In this document: positions 23,780-32,070 of the stretch, in pieces | Layout: the number at the start of each line of letters is the position of its first letter | Numbering within the stretch: position 1 is the first letter of the stretch | Origin: Acidobacteriota bacterium | GTDB lineage: Bacteria > Acidobacteriota > Blastocatellia > Pyrinomonadales > Pyrinomonadaceae | DNA: 33,719 bases | Direction of reading: 5' to 3' | Assembly: GCA_023391155.1 (NCBI GenBank) | Contig: JAEWBM010000013.1 | Coordinates: forward strand, 1-33,719 | Notes under the pieces: generated by a model | Database searches by the model: none | The model's input: the letters and a program-made list of their open reading frames with translations, nothing else | Told to the model about the DNA's origin: nothing | Position numbers and translations under genes: made by a program

Positions 23780-24283
23780 ATGAAACTCATCTTTCTCTTT
23801 CTATTTGCCCTCACACTTATCTGTCCGCTTCCAGCGCCCGCCCAAAACAAACTGATCATCATTGTCCGTCACGCGGAGAAGGCAGCGCTTGAAACGGAAG
23901 GGAATCCTGACCCGGAACTTTCTGAGGCAGGTAAGCAGCGGGCGGAGCGGTTCAAGCAGGTGATCGGGCGGTATCGGCCCGGAGCGCTTTATTCTACGAA
24001 TTACCGCCGCACTCGGGAAACGGCTGAGCCTATTGCACAAAAGCGGGACAAGGAAGTGCAGATCTATGACCCGCGGCTCCCTAAGGATCTGATCGACAGC
24101 ATTATGTCGAGCAAGATCAAACGGCACGTCGTGGTGGGGCATTCGAATACGGCACCCGTCCTTGCAAATCTGATCGTCGGCAAAGAGGTGTTCCGGAACC
24201 TGGAAGAGTCCGAATACAGCGTGATCTATCTTATCCGTTTAAAAAATGGGCGGGTCACGGAGACGCGGCTACTAGATTATTAG
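23780..24283 (+). CDS. Secreted histidine phosphatase (phosphoglycerate-mutase superfamily, SixA-like)
   Basis: 167 residues with a signal peptide (hydrophobic 3-17, cleavage likely after PAPA-Q near 21). The RHG-type active site is clear: R30/H31 (VRHAEK), R79 (YRRTRETAEP) and H121 (VVGHSN). These enzymes remove phosphate via a phospho-histidine. The export signal means it works outside the cytoplasm, so its substrate is not a cytoplasmic phosphohistidine protein. Upstream, TAGAAT (23744-23749) and TATCCT (23768-23773) are possible -10 boxes. If the second is used, the mRNA would have almost no leader. No ribosome site is visible. Confidence 0.9.
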   Translation: MKLIFLFLFALTLICPLPAPAQNKLIIIVRHAEKAALETEGNPDPELSEAGKQRAERFKQVIGRYRPGALYSTNYRRTRETAEPIAQKRDKEVQIYDPRLPKDLIDSIMSSKIKRHVVVGHSNTAPVLANLIVGKEVFRNLEESEYSVIYLIRLKNGRVTETRLLDY

Positions 24284-24305
24284 CAGGTAAACGCCACCCG
24301 GGTGT

Positions 24306-24311
24306 TAGAAT
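24306..24311 (+). promoter_or_regulatory. Possible -10 box directly before a secreted-protein gene
   Basis: TAGAAT lies 10 bp before the ATG at 24322, so transcription would start at or next to the start codon. No clear -35 is seen. Confidence 0.35.
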
Positions 24312-24321
24312 CTAAAGCACT

Positions 24322-24945
24322 ATGATCAAACAGAGACTTGTTCAGACGGGCCTTGCGGCCGCTGCCGTGGTTTTTCTTTCGCCTGCCGCCTTCGGCCAGT
24401 CCGCCGCCACACCCCTCGATACATTTTGGAACAACCTGACCAGACTCTGCGGAAAGGCTTTCGCCGGCTCGATCGCGGAGGACAGCAGCCCGAGCCCGGA
24501 TTTCACGGGCAAGGCGCTTGTGATGCATGTTCGCTCGTGCGAAAAGGATCGCATCCGCATACCGTTCTTTGTCGGTGACGACCGCTCGCGGACCTGGGTG
24601 CTGACGAGAAAGAATGGCCGGCTCGAATTAAAGCACGATCACCGGCATGAGGACGGATCGCCGGACAAGGTGACGATGTATGGCGGCACCAGCAGCAATG
24701 CGGGCGAGGCGATCCGGCAATTCTTTCCGGCGGATGAGGAGACAACACGCGTAGTGGAACCGCCTAAGGATGACGCGCCGTCGGCGGCCGCTAATATATG
24801 GTGGATCGAGCTGGTCCCCGATTCACATTTCTCGTATAACCTCAGGCGTCTCGGCCGGGGACGGATCTTTTCAGTGAAATTCGATCTAACCAAAGCTATC
24901 GAGGCTCCGGCTCCGCCGTGGGGCTGGGAAGAAAAGAAGAAATGA
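24322..24945 (+). CDS. Secreted protein of unknown function
   Basis: 207 residues. A Sec signal peptide (hydrophobic 8-22, cut after AFG-Q near 25) starts the protein. The mature part contains two cysteines (LCGKAF and RSCEKD) that could form a disulfide, and a histidine-rich turn KHDHRHEDGS (114-123) that might bind metal. I do not recognise a family. The stop overlaps the start of the next gene (ATGA), so it is translationally coupled to an NTF2-like protein. A -10-like TAGAAT sits 10 bp before the ATG and there is no ribosome site, which suggests a leaderless or near-leaderless mRNA. Confidence 0.8.
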   Translation: MIKQRLVQTGLAAAAVVFLSPAAFGQSAATPLDTFWNNLTRLCGKAFAGSIAEDSSPSPDFTGKALVMHVRSCEKDRIRIPFFVGDDRSRTWVLTRKNGRLELKHDHRHEDGSPDKVTMYGGTSSNAGEAIRQFFPADEETTRVVEPPKDDAPSAAANIWWIELVPDSHFSYNLRRLGRGRIFSVKFDLTKAIEAPAPPWGWEEKKK

Positions 24946-25349
24946 ACCGTCCCAGCGAGACACAAGAGGCTCGGGAGTTGATCGACGGCGGTTCTGATTG
25001 GGCCGAAGCGATGCTCTCAAACGATGCCGACCGCATCGGCGCGTTTATGGCAGATGAGTGGGTGATCGTTTCGGAACGCGGTGTTGCGGGAAAAGAGCAC
25101 TTTCTGGAATTTGTGCGCTCGGGCCGCCTGACGCACAGCAAATTTGAGATGGTCGGCGAACCGCGGGTCAGGTTCTATGGCGACACCGCGGTGATGACCT
25201 ATCGTCTGGTGAACACGGCCCAATTTGATGGCGCGGAGTTCGACGCCGATGAGTGGACGACGGACGTCTTCGTGAAAAGCGGCGGCAAATGGCTCTGCGT
25301 TTTAAGCCATATTACCGCCGCTCTAAAAAACTTTCCGGGCAATCGTTAA
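24942..25349 (+). CDS. NTF2-like/SnoaL-type small protein (DUF4440-like)
   Basis: 135 residues with the pattern of the cone-shaped NTF2 fold: an N-terminal helix (WAEAMLSNDADRIGAFMADEW), a turn with VSERG and GKEHFLEFV, then strands FYGDTAVMTYRLV, WTTDVFVKSGGKWLCVLSH. Members range from small hydrolases and isomerases to ligand-binding proteins. No catalytic dyad can be assigned here. There is no signal peptide, unlike its upstream partner. The ATG at 24942 overlaps the previous stop and follows the purine-rich AAAGAAGAA. Confidence 0.82.
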   Translation: MNRPSETQEARELIDGGSDWAEAMLSNDADRIGAFMADEWVIVSERGVAGKEHFLEFVRSGRLTHSKFEMVGEPRVRFYGDTAVMTYRLVNTAQFDGAEFDADEWTTDVFVKSGGKWLCVLSHITAALKNFPGNR

Positions 25350-25356
25350 TCGGCCA

Positions 25357-26418
25357 TTACCGATCGCGATCCTTTGCGAAGTAGCCTTCGCGGTGGGTCA
25401 GCCTCACCTTCTGCTTCTGCAGTTCGGGATTAACGACCTTGATCTCGATCTTGCGATACGATCCGTCGAGGTCCTGGTCAACCGGCTCGTAAGCGAGCAG
25501 ATATTGTGAACGCATCTCTTCCTCGATCTGCTTAAATGCCTCGCGAAGTTCGCGTTCATTTCGTGGGAAGTAGGCCCGGCCGCCGGTGCGCTCCGAAATC
25601 CTTTCCAGAGCTCCTTTATCAACTCCACCGTAATAGTTGTCGCCTATGCCGATCGAATAGATCACCGCCTCGGCCTTTTGTGCCGCTCCGACCGCGTCGT
25701 CAAGTTTCTTTGTCCCGAAGGTATTTACGCCGTCGGAAAGCAGAATAATCGCCCGCCTGGTTCTTTCGGGTGCGGGGCCGAGGATGTCTTCGGAAGTTAC
25801 CCAGACGGAATCCCATATCGCTGTCGATCCTTGAACGGCTTGATTTCGTCCGGAGATAGGCGGAGTTCCGGGAATCCGTCCTGAAACACCTGCTCCCATA
25901 TAACCCGCCGGCGGGATGAATCGTACGCGGTCGATCGCATTTCGAAGGCGAACCAGGTTATTCGTCATTCCCTGTTCGAGCGTCGATTCGCCGGTAAACG
26001 AGATCACCGCAACCTCATCGCGGTCCGGACGAATAACGGAATCCAGAAACGAGATCGCGGCACGTTTTTCTTCGGGCAGTGTTCGCTCCTGTGACACGCT
26101 GGTATCGATCAGGATGGCAAGGCTCATGGGCAGATCGACCTGCCGCGAAAATAACGAGATCTCCTGGAGCTGGCCGTTTTCAAAAAGCTGGACGTCTTCC
26201 GGTTTGAGTCCCAATAGGAGTCTCTTTTGCCGGTCCTGGGCGGTGAAAAGAACGTTGACCGTCTCAGTGTCGATCTTAAGGACCTCTTCTTCTTCCTCTA
26301 TTGGCGGAGTCGGTTGTGGGACAGCCGTGTCCTGCGCTTTGACCGTTGCACCGGCGGCGAAAAGCGCGAGCAGAGCCGCAAACGCAAACGAAGCCCAATT
26401 TCCTGATCTTGTAAACAT
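25357..26418 (-). CDS. Secreted VWFA-related Acidobacterial domain protein (second of pair)
   Basis: 353 residues: signal peptide (about 1-28), an acidic linker with EEEEE, a short beta domain (VLFTAQDRQKRLLLGLKPEDVQLFE) and a von Willebrand factor A domain from about 97 to 300. The metal-binding site DxSxS is intact (D105, S107, S109). The pattern 'LKPEDVQLFENGQLQEISLF' then 'DLPMSLAILIDTSVS' is typical of the family named for Acidobacteria. It probably binds a protein or surface ligand outside the cytoplasm; no enzyme activity is implied. It lies 11 bp behind a related gene and ends 7 bp from the opposing NTF2-like gene. Confidence 0.9.
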   Translation of the reverse strand: MFTRSGNWASFAFAALLALFAAGATVKAQDTAVPQPTPPIEEEEEVLKIDTETVNVLFTAQDRQKRLLLGLKPEDVQLFENGQLQEISLFSRQVDLPMSLAILIDTSVSQERTLPEEKRAAISFLDSVIRPDRDEVAVISFTGESTLEQGMTNNLVRLRNAIDRVRFIPPAGYMGAGVSGRIPGTPPISGRNQAVQGSTAIWDSVWVTSEDILGPAPERTRRAIILLSDGVNTFGTKKLDDAVGAAQKAEAVIYSIGIGDNYYGGVDKGALERISERTGGRAYFPRNERELREAFKQIEEEMRSQYLLAYEPVDQDLDGSYRKIEIKVVNPELQKQKVRLTHREGYFAKDRDR

Positions 26419-26429
26419 CTTAGTTCTTA

Positions 26430-27410
26430 TTACCTCAGCTCGTCGCGAAGCGCTCGATAGCTCGTTTTCGTTCGGATCTTATAATCTTTTGTCTTTGCCC
26501 TATCCGTAAACCGAACCTCGATCTTTCGCTCGCGGCCGTCGTAATTCTGATCGGCGGGCTGATAGGTGATGATGTACTGCGTTCTCAGCTCGTCAGAGAT
26601 ACGTTTGAAGGCGCGCTCAAGGTCGAGCATGTTGCCGGTAAAGAAAGCCTCGCCGCCCGTCGCTTCGCACAACCTTGTAAGATATCGGTCGCCCTTATCT
26701 TTAACGGTACCGGCCTCTACGCCGGGTACAGAACCGAGGAATCCCGCCTTAGTAGAGATGCCGAAGATCGTCGTTTCGGTACGCTGTGCGATGTCGATGG
26801 CATCCTCTAAACGGGCGCGGCTAAATGTGTCGTCGCCGTCGGTGATCAGAACAATGACCCGTCGGCCCGGCACGCTGCGGAGCTTTTCGTCGGTGAACTG
26901 CCAAATGGCGTCATAAAGGGCGGTCTGTGAACCGGTCTTCTTTACATTCTCGACGGAGCTGTCCAGGAGGTCCAACTTGTCCGTGAAATCCTGATGCAGA
27001 GCGACCGCGTGGTCAAAGGTCATGAACGCGGCCTTGTCTTTCCGCAGCCGGGTAACGGTATAGAGAAAGTTCTTGGCCGCCTCTTTTGAAAACCCGAGCT
27101 TGCCCGCGGTCGAGGGCGACGTATCCATCAGCACGCCGACATAGACCGGAGGGTTGGTCTTTTCGTCGCTGAAGAAAGTTACCTCTTGCTGCACACCATC
27201 CTCAAATACCGCGAAATCACCACGCTGAAGCCCTGTGACGAGGTCCTTTTTATGGGTGACGGTCACCGGAAGCCGGACCTCAAAGGTCTTTACCTGGCCG
27301 GTATCATCGGGTGGAGTTGCTGTCGGCTCCTGTGCGCTGATGCCCGCGGCTGCGACAAATGTGCAAAACGCGGCGAGAATGAATTTGTTTAACGATCGCT
27401 GAATTTTCAT
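26430..27410 (-). CDS. Secreted VWFA-related Acidobacterial domain protein (first of pair)
   Basis: 326 residues with a signal peptide (about 1-26, ISA-Q), the family's beta domain (VTGLQRGDFAVFEDGVQQEVTFF split over 58-80) and a VWA domain with DxSxS at D96/S98/S100 and a second metal-loop region at ITDGDD. Its closing segment (LRTQYIITYQPADQNYDGRERKIEV) matches the equivalent end of the downstream protein, so the two are tandem paralogues. The ATG at 27410 is chosen because it starts the signal peptide; the upstream in-frame extension is not protein-like. TATACT on the minus strand near 27477-27472 could be a -10 box. Confidence 0.9.
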   Translation of the reverse strand: MKIQRSLNKFILAAFCTFVAAAGISAQEPTATPPDDTGQVKTFEVRLPVTVTHKKDLVTGLQRGDFAVFEDGVQQEVTFFSDEKTNPPVYVGVLMDTSPSTAGKLGFSKEAAKNFLYTVTRLRKDKAAFMTFDHAVALHQDFTDKLDLLDSSVENVKKTGSQTALYDAIWQFTDEKLRSVPGRRVIVLITDGDDTFSRARLEDAIDIAQRTETTIFGISTKAGFLGSVPGVEAGTVKDKGDRYLTRLCEATGGEAFFTGNMLDLERAFKRISDELRTQYIITYQPADQNYDGRERKIEVRFTDRAKTKDYKIRTKTSYRALRDELR

Positions 27411-27582
27411 GACGTGAACAGATAATTTGAGATGCCCAAAGCGAGGCTGATGTTGCCTTTGCCAAGCCCCAAGTATAGCAAAACGGGCAGCGTCGGGCAG
27501 GTCGGCCGACGTAGGCCGACTCTCATCTGACATGAGCTCTTGGACAAACCGGACGCCGGTCGGCGACAATGTCGAAAACACT

Positions 27583-28953
27583 ATGGACCCGAACATCTTT
27601 AGGGAGTACGACATCCGAGGCCTTGTGGATGCCCAGTTAACCGACGAAACGGTGGCCGAGCTGGCCAGGGCTATCGGAACCTTTTACGCCCGCAACGGCG
27701 CCGAGCGGATCGCCATTGGGTATGATGCGCGAGAGAGCTCACCGCTTTTTGCGGAGTTGCTCGCCGCGGGGCTGAATGCCTCAGGGTGTGACGCCGTTAT
27801 GATCGGCATGGTGACTACCCCGGTCCTTTACCATACGGTATTTACGGCGGAAGTGGACGGCGGCGTGATGATCACCGGTTCGCACAACCCGCCGGAATAC
27901 AACGGCTTTAAGATCTGTCTTGGCCGTGACGCGCTTTTTGGCCCACAGATACAGGAGATCCGTGCAATTGCGGAAAGCGGGGAATTTTCGGAAGGGGACG
28001 GGACGGTCGCGAAGATCGATGTGCTTGACGATTATCTCGACGATCTTGCGGGCCGCGTTTCGCTCGGACCACGTCGGCCAAAAGTGGTTATAGACGCGGG
28101 CAATGGAATGGGCGGGGTCACGGCGGTTCCGCTATTTCAGCGAATAGGCGTCTCACCGATAGAGCTATTTACCGAACCCGACTCGACATTTCCGAATCAT
28201 CATCCGGATCCGACGGTCAGCGAAAACCTGGAGGACCTGATCAGGGCCGTTGGGGAACACAAAGCCGACCTCGGCATTGCGTTTGACGGCGATGGCGATC
28301 GGATCGGCGTGGTCGACGAAACGGGCCGGATCATCTGGGGGGACGAACTGATGGTGCTTTATTCGCGGGCGGTGTTAGAAGAGCATCGCGGCGCGGCCAT
28401 CATCGCCGAGGTGAAATGCTCGCAAACGCTTTTTGATGAGATCGATAAAAGCGGCGGCCGCCCGATAATGTGGAAGGCGGGGCACTCACTGATCAAAGCG
28501 AAGATGAAGGAGGAAAACGCCGCTCTAGCGGGCGAAATGAGCGGGCATATCTTCTTTGCGGACAGGTTTTACGGGTTTGACGACGCCGCTTACGCGGCCC
28601 TTCGATTGATCGAGATATTGTCCCACGACGCTCGGCCGCTGTCGGAGATGCTTGCCGACATACCAAAAACTGTCTCGACACCCGAGCTGAGGGTGCCGTG
28701 TCCGGACGAGTTCAAGTTCGAGGTGGTGAAACGAATCGCCGACAGCTATGCGCGTACGCACAAAGTAATTACGATAGACGGGGCGCGGATTCTTTTCGAT
28801 AAAGGATGGGGCCTGGTGAGGGCCTCGAATACGCAGGAGATACTGGTTCTGCGATTTGAGGCGGAAACCGAGACAAATCTGGACAGGATCCGCGGAGAGG
28901 TTGAAAAACGAGTAGCCGAAGCCATTGCGGCTGCACATTCGGCCGGGGCATAA
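27583..28953 (+). CDS. Phosphomannomutase/phosphoglucomutase
   Basis: 456 residues of the alpha-D-phosphohexomutase family, similar in size to Pseudomonas AlgC. It moves phosphate between C6 and C1 of mannose or glucose to supply GDP-mannose or UDP-glucose for surface glycans. The phosphoserine loop TGSHNP has S100; the Mg2+ loop DGDGDR has D235, D237 and D239; the sugar-binding GEMSGH is at 317-322; the phosphate-binding RASNT is at 413-417. The GEMSGH loop fits PMM/PGM dual specificity. The ATG at 27583 gives the canonical MDPNIFREYDIRG start; an in-frame ATG at 27532 is less likely. It may feed the polysaccharide exported by Wzm/Wzt. Confidence 0.95.
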   Translation: MDPNIFREYDIRGLVDAQLTDETVAELARAIGTFYARNGAERIAIGYDARESSPLFAELLAAGLNASGCDAVMIGMVTTPVLYHTVFTAEVDGGVMITGSHNPPEYNGFKICLGRDALFGPQIQEIRAIAESGEFSEGDGTVAKIDVLDDYLDDLAGRVSLGPRRPKVVIDAGNGMGGVTAVPLFQRIGVSPIELFTEPDSTFPNHHPDPTVSENLEDLIRAVGEHKADLGIAFDGDGDRIGVVDETGRIIWGDELMVLYSRAVLEEHRGAAIIAEVKCSQTLFDEIDKSGGRPIMWKAGHSLIKAKMKEENAALAGEMSGHIFFADRFYGFDDAAYAALRLIEILSHDARPLSEMLADIPKTVSTPELRVPCPDEFKFEVVKRIADSYARTHKVITIDGARILFDKGWGLVRASNTQEILVLRFEAETETNLDRIRGEVEKRVAEAIAAAHSAGA

Positions 28954-28960
28954 AACAAAA

Positions 28961-28987
28961 CGAGGCAGAAGCCGGCCTTCTGCCTCG
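28961..28987 (-). terminator. Strong intrinsic terminator, mainly for glutamate dehydrogenase
   Basis: An 11-bp perfect stem (CGAGGCAGAAG with CTTCTGCCTCG) with a 5-base loop. On the minus strand it is followed by TTTTGTTTTA, a clear U tract, 27 bp beyond the dehydrogenase stop. It also lies just past the mutase stop, so it can serve both converging genes. Confidence 0.85.
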
Positions 28988-29013
28988 TGATACTGCGACG
29001 AAATCTTCGGTCT

Positions 29014-30432
29014 TTAAGGGAAAACACCGAGCTCCATATAGCTGATCGCGATCTTGTCGATCGCGCTTACAAATGCCGCCGTTCGCATATTGTCCACGCC
29101 GTCTCGATCAAGGATCTCGCGTATTTGCTGATAGGCGATGATCATCGTTTCTTCCAAGCCAGAATAGACGAGGTCCGTTTCATCTGCCCCGCGTGCGGCC
29201 ATCTGCCTTTCCTCGGGCGAAAGCTTGCGTCCTGTTTCCTTCTCAACGAGATTAAGAATACGGTCGTAAGCTGATTGCTCGAATCGTTTTTCGATCCGGC
29301 CGAATCTGACACGGGAAAGATTCTTAAGCCATTCAAAATAAGAGACCGTTACGCCGCCGGCGTTGATGTAAAGGTCGGGGATGATCATTATCCCCTTCTG
29401 CTCGAGGATAGCTTCTGCCGCTGCCGTCACGGGGCCGTTCGCCGCCTCGACGACGATCTTTGCCTTGATCCGCGGGGCGTTTGAATCAGTGATCTGATTC
29501 TCGAGAGCTGCCGGGATGAGAATATCGCATTCCAGCTCCAGGCCTGCCTCCCGATTGGGCAGGTTGGTGGCCCCGGGGAAATCCATGATCGACCCAGTCT
29601 CTTTACGGTGAGCGACCAATTTTTCGAGGTCGATGCCATCGGGTTTGTGGATCGAGCCCTCGAACTCAGCGACGCCTACGAGGATGGAGCCGCCCTCGGT
29701 AAAGAACTTCGCCGCGTGGTAGCCCACATTGCCGAGGCCCTGCACTACAAATGTCTTGCCCTCGAGGCCGGCGGTAAGGCCGAGCTTGGTCATATCCGCG
29801 GCGTGGCTGCAGATCTCGCGGGTGCCGTAGTAAACACCGAGGCCGGTGGCCTCTTTACGGCCGCGGATGCCGCCCTGCCCGACCGATTTTCCGGTCACGC
29901 AGCCGAGTGCGTCGATCTGCTCCGGGTGAAACGCCTGATATGTATCGGCGATCCACGCCATTTCTCTGGCACCGGTGCCGTAATCGGGTGCCGGGACGTC
30001 GAGAGCCGGGCCGATGAAGTTTTTCTTGATCAGCTCTGCCGTGTAACGGCGAGTGACACTCTGCAGTTCCTCGACCGACAGTTTCTTGGCATCGACCTTT
30101 ACGGCACCCTTGGCACCGCCGAAAGGCACGTCGACCACCGCGCACTTATAGGTCATAAGTGTCGCAAGTGCGATCACCTCTTCCTCATTAGCGTCCTCGG
30201 AATAGCGGATACCGCCTTTGACGGGCAGTTTGTGGTGGCTGTGCTGTGCACGCCACGCCTGTATCACACGATAGCCGCCCTCGGTGCGGATGGGAAAGTT
30301 GAAGCTGTAGAGGCTGTTGCAGGCCTTGATCTGTGCAAGCAGCCCCTCAGGATGGCCGGTCAAGGCTGCTGCCTTGTTGAAATAATGATCGACGCTGGCC
30401 AGGAAATTATGGCCTTCTTCCATTGCTGACAT
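29014..30432 (-). CDS. gdhA: Glutamate dehydrogenase
   Basis: 472 residues. It interconverts glutamate with 2-oxoglutarate and ammonia in the cytoplasm. Substrate and catalytic residues are visible: K72 (KLPVKGGIRYSED), K96, K108 (FGGAKGAV) and D150 (PAPDYGTG). The Rossmann domain has GLGNVG at 232-237, and an acidic residue follows strand two (VAEFEG), which hints at NAD+ rather than NADP+; this preference is inference. A stretch near 185-195 (QGGIRGRKEATG) leads into the cofactor domain as usual. The ATG at 30432 has AGGGAGAT about nine bases upstream; the in-frame ATG at 30423 is too far from it. It is a single gene with its own terminator. Confidence 0.96.
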   Translation of the reverse strand: MSAMEEGHNFLASVDHYFNKAAALTGHPEGLLAQIKACNSLYSFNFPIRTEGGYRVIQAWRAQHSHHKLPVKGGIRYSEDANEEEVIALATLMTYKCAVVDVPFGGAKGAVKVDAKKLSVEELQSVTRRYTAELIKKNFIGPALDVPAPDYGTGAREMAWIADTYQAFHPEQIDALGCVTGKSVGQGGIRGRKEATGLGVYYGTREICSHAADMTKLGLTAGLEGKTFVVQGLGNVGYHAAKFFTEGGSILVGVAEFEGSIHKPDGIDLEKLVAHRKETGSIMDFPGATNLPNREAGLELECDILIPAALENQITDSNAPRIKAKIVVEAANGPVTAAAEAILEQKGIMIIPDLYINAGGVTVSYFEWLKNLSRVRFGRIEKRFEQSAYDRILNLVEKETGRKLSPEERQMAARGADETDLVYSGLEETMIIAYQQIREILDRDGVDNMRTAAFVSAIDKIAISYMELGVFP

Positions 30433-30589
30433 TTGTAGAATCTCCCTAAAAATACAGAAGTTATAGGTTCATTAAAACATACAAAAAAATTAAATCAATC
30501 GGCGAGGCATTTGTCCCTTGATAGGAATTCGGGGGTCTCGACGCGTTCAATTGCCGGGAAACAAAAAAACCGATCGGAGGATCAGAAAA

Positions 30590-31066
30590 ATGTTGTTCAG
30601 AAAAAGTCTTTTTACCGCAATTATTCTCGGCGCATGTGCAGCGGGAGCATTTGGTCAGATAGCCGGAAAGTGGACCAACGGCAGCGTTGGGGCCGTTCAG
30701 TATCAGAACCGTGTCACCGGAGCGACGAAGCCGGGCCGGGGCAGCGTATTCAGTTATAAGTTCAATGCGAACGGTACATATGAATTCATCGGCTATATGG
30801 AGGTGTCTATGTATAGCTGCACGACGACACTATTCAATCAGATAACCGGCCGTTATAAATTGTCTGAAAGCTCGCTCGAGCTCAACCCCAGCCGCGACTT
30901 CTGGAAGAGCACGAACTCATGCGCCGCAAGCAGCAATAAAGAGCAGACCAAGACGCCGACGAAGAAGCAGTACGAAGTTCGACTGACCGAGGATGAGTAT
31001 GGAAACTCGCTGCTCTGCCTAGCCGACGGTGAAGGCGAAACGTGCTACAAGCGGGACGATGAGTAA
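30590..31066 (+). CDS. Secreted protein of unknown function
   Basis: 158 residues. A signal peptide (hydrophobic 8-22, cut after AFG-Q near 22) leads into a mature part starting IAGKWTNGSVGAVQY. GKW at the start and alternating strands (FSYKFNANGTYEFIGY) recall lipocalin-like or other small beta-barrel proteins; this is a visual impression only. It has four cysteines (YSCTTT, NSCAAS, LLCLAD, ETCYK) that may form two disulfides. The ATG at 30590 is chosen because GGAGG lies nine bases upstream; an upstream in-frame start at 30518 would add a basic stretch before the signal. It is a single gene; its end is 4 bp from the opposing DedA gene. Confidence 0.82.
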   Translation: MLFRKSLFTAIILGACAAGAFGQIAGKWTNGSVGAVQYQNRVTGATKPGRGSVFSYKFNANGTYEFIGYMEVSMYSCTTTLFNQITGRYKLSESSLELNPSRDFWKSTNSCAASSNKEQTKTPTKKQYEVRLTEDEYGNSLLCLADGEGETCYKRDDE

Positions 31067-31070
31067 CGGG

Positions 31071-31688
31071 TTACGGCGCTCCGGCGGTTCTTGCACCGTG
31101 TTCATTCTGCAGGAACTGCCGGATCTTCCAGCCGAGAATTATCGCGGCGGCGAGTCCGACGATCGCCCATGAAATATTTACGAGCAGGTCTGCGGTCGCT
31201 TCGACCCGGTCGCTGAAATAAATGCCGAGCAAAAGATAGATGAGGATCCAGAGCACTTCGCCGACCGCCCCGACCAGCGTGAACCACAGCCACGGGAACT
31301 TCGTCGAACCGCTTAGCAGGTTTATCCATGGCCCGAACGGGGTTACCAGCCAGCGGCTGAAGAAGATCGCTGCAAGGCCCCACTTGTCGGAGTACGCTTC
31401 CGCTCTTTTGAGCATTTCCCGGCCGCCGAACCGCCGCGTGATCCGCTCTATCGCGGGGCGTCCGCCCTTACGACCGAGAAGGTAGCCTAGCTGGTCGCCC
31501 GTGATCGCCCCGAGGCTGCCAACGGCCAATGCCATCTCGAACGCGACCTCGCCCTGCTGAACGAACGCCCCCGCAACCAGCATAAGGATCTTTACAGGCA
31601 TGGGGATGCCAAATGCAGAAGCAGCCAGCATCGCGAAATAGACCGGCAGGCCATAAAGGGCGAACCATTCAAGGGCGAGTTCGGTCAA
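31071..31688 (-). CDS. DedA/VTT-family membrane protein
   Basis: 205 residues with the DedA (SNARE-associated/VTT) fold. The family recycles undecaprenyl phosphate or scrambles phospholipids and affects envelope stability. Landmarks are the re-entrant segment FGIPMPVKILMLVAG (27-41), GDQLGYLLGRKGG (64-76) and the FSRWLVTPFGPWINLLSG motif (110-127) with the conserved arginine. It begins with TTG at 31688, overlapping the TGA of the upstream gene (TTGA) and preceded by GGGAGGGG; no earlier ATG fits. It is the third gene of the lepA unit. Some DedA proteins couple to the proton gradient, but substrate is not shown here. Confidence 0.9.
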   Translation of the reverse strand: MTELALEWFALYGLPVYFAMLAASAFGIPMPVKILMLVAGAFVQQGEVAFEMALAVGSLGAITGDQLGYLLGRKGGRPAIERITRRFGGREMLKRAEAYSDKWGLAAIFFSRWLVTPFGPWINLLSGSTKFPWLWFTLVGAVGEVLWILIYLLLGIYFSDRVEATADLLVNISWAIVGLAAAIILGWKIRQFLQNEHGARTAGAP

Positions 31689-32053
31689 CGGGGATCCCCT
31701 CCCGGTGGGCGGTTTTTGGCGCGATGGTCAAGGATCGCTGCTTCGAGAGCGGTCTTGAGTTCGCCAAAAGGACGGCCTTGGTCTTCGGCGATCTTACCCA
31801 GCGGCCGCCGGTCGCGGGCGTCGGGCGGAAGGCCCACAGCTTTGTTCAGCTCAGGGAGCGGCACATTATATGAATTGGCGACAAAGCCGACGCGCATCCA
31901 TTCAGCGACCGGCTGGTCCCGATGCTCCCGCCAAAACTCGGCGCGTTTATAGGTTCGGTAGGAATAGTACGCGGTAAAGGCGATGGAAAGTACAAAGGCG
32001 GCACAAACGACCCATTGCCAAATCTTGAACGACCTGAACCTTCGTAGGAACAT
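31685..32053 (-). CDS. Small single-pass membrane protein of unknown function
   Basis: 122 residues: a basic start, one membrane helix (about 13-31) and a soluble tail rich in charge, with proline/arginine at the end (RPPGGDPR). The tail contains the repeated idea of LNKAVGLPPDARDRRPLGKIAEDQGRPFGELK, which may form two short helices. No family is recognised. The ATG at 32053 follows AGGGG five bases upstream. It lies 17 bp after lepA and overlaps DedA by four bases, so it is translated in series with them. Its position suggests an envelope or membrane accessory role. Confidence 0.78.
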   Translation of the reverse strand: MFLRRFRSFKIWQWVVCAAFVLSIAFTAYYSYRTYKRAEFWREHRDQPVAEWMRVGFVANSYNVPLPELNKAVGLPPDARDRRPLGKIAEDQGRPFGELKTALEAAILDHRAKNRPPGGDPR

Positions 32054-32070
32054 TCATACCCCTATGCGGT

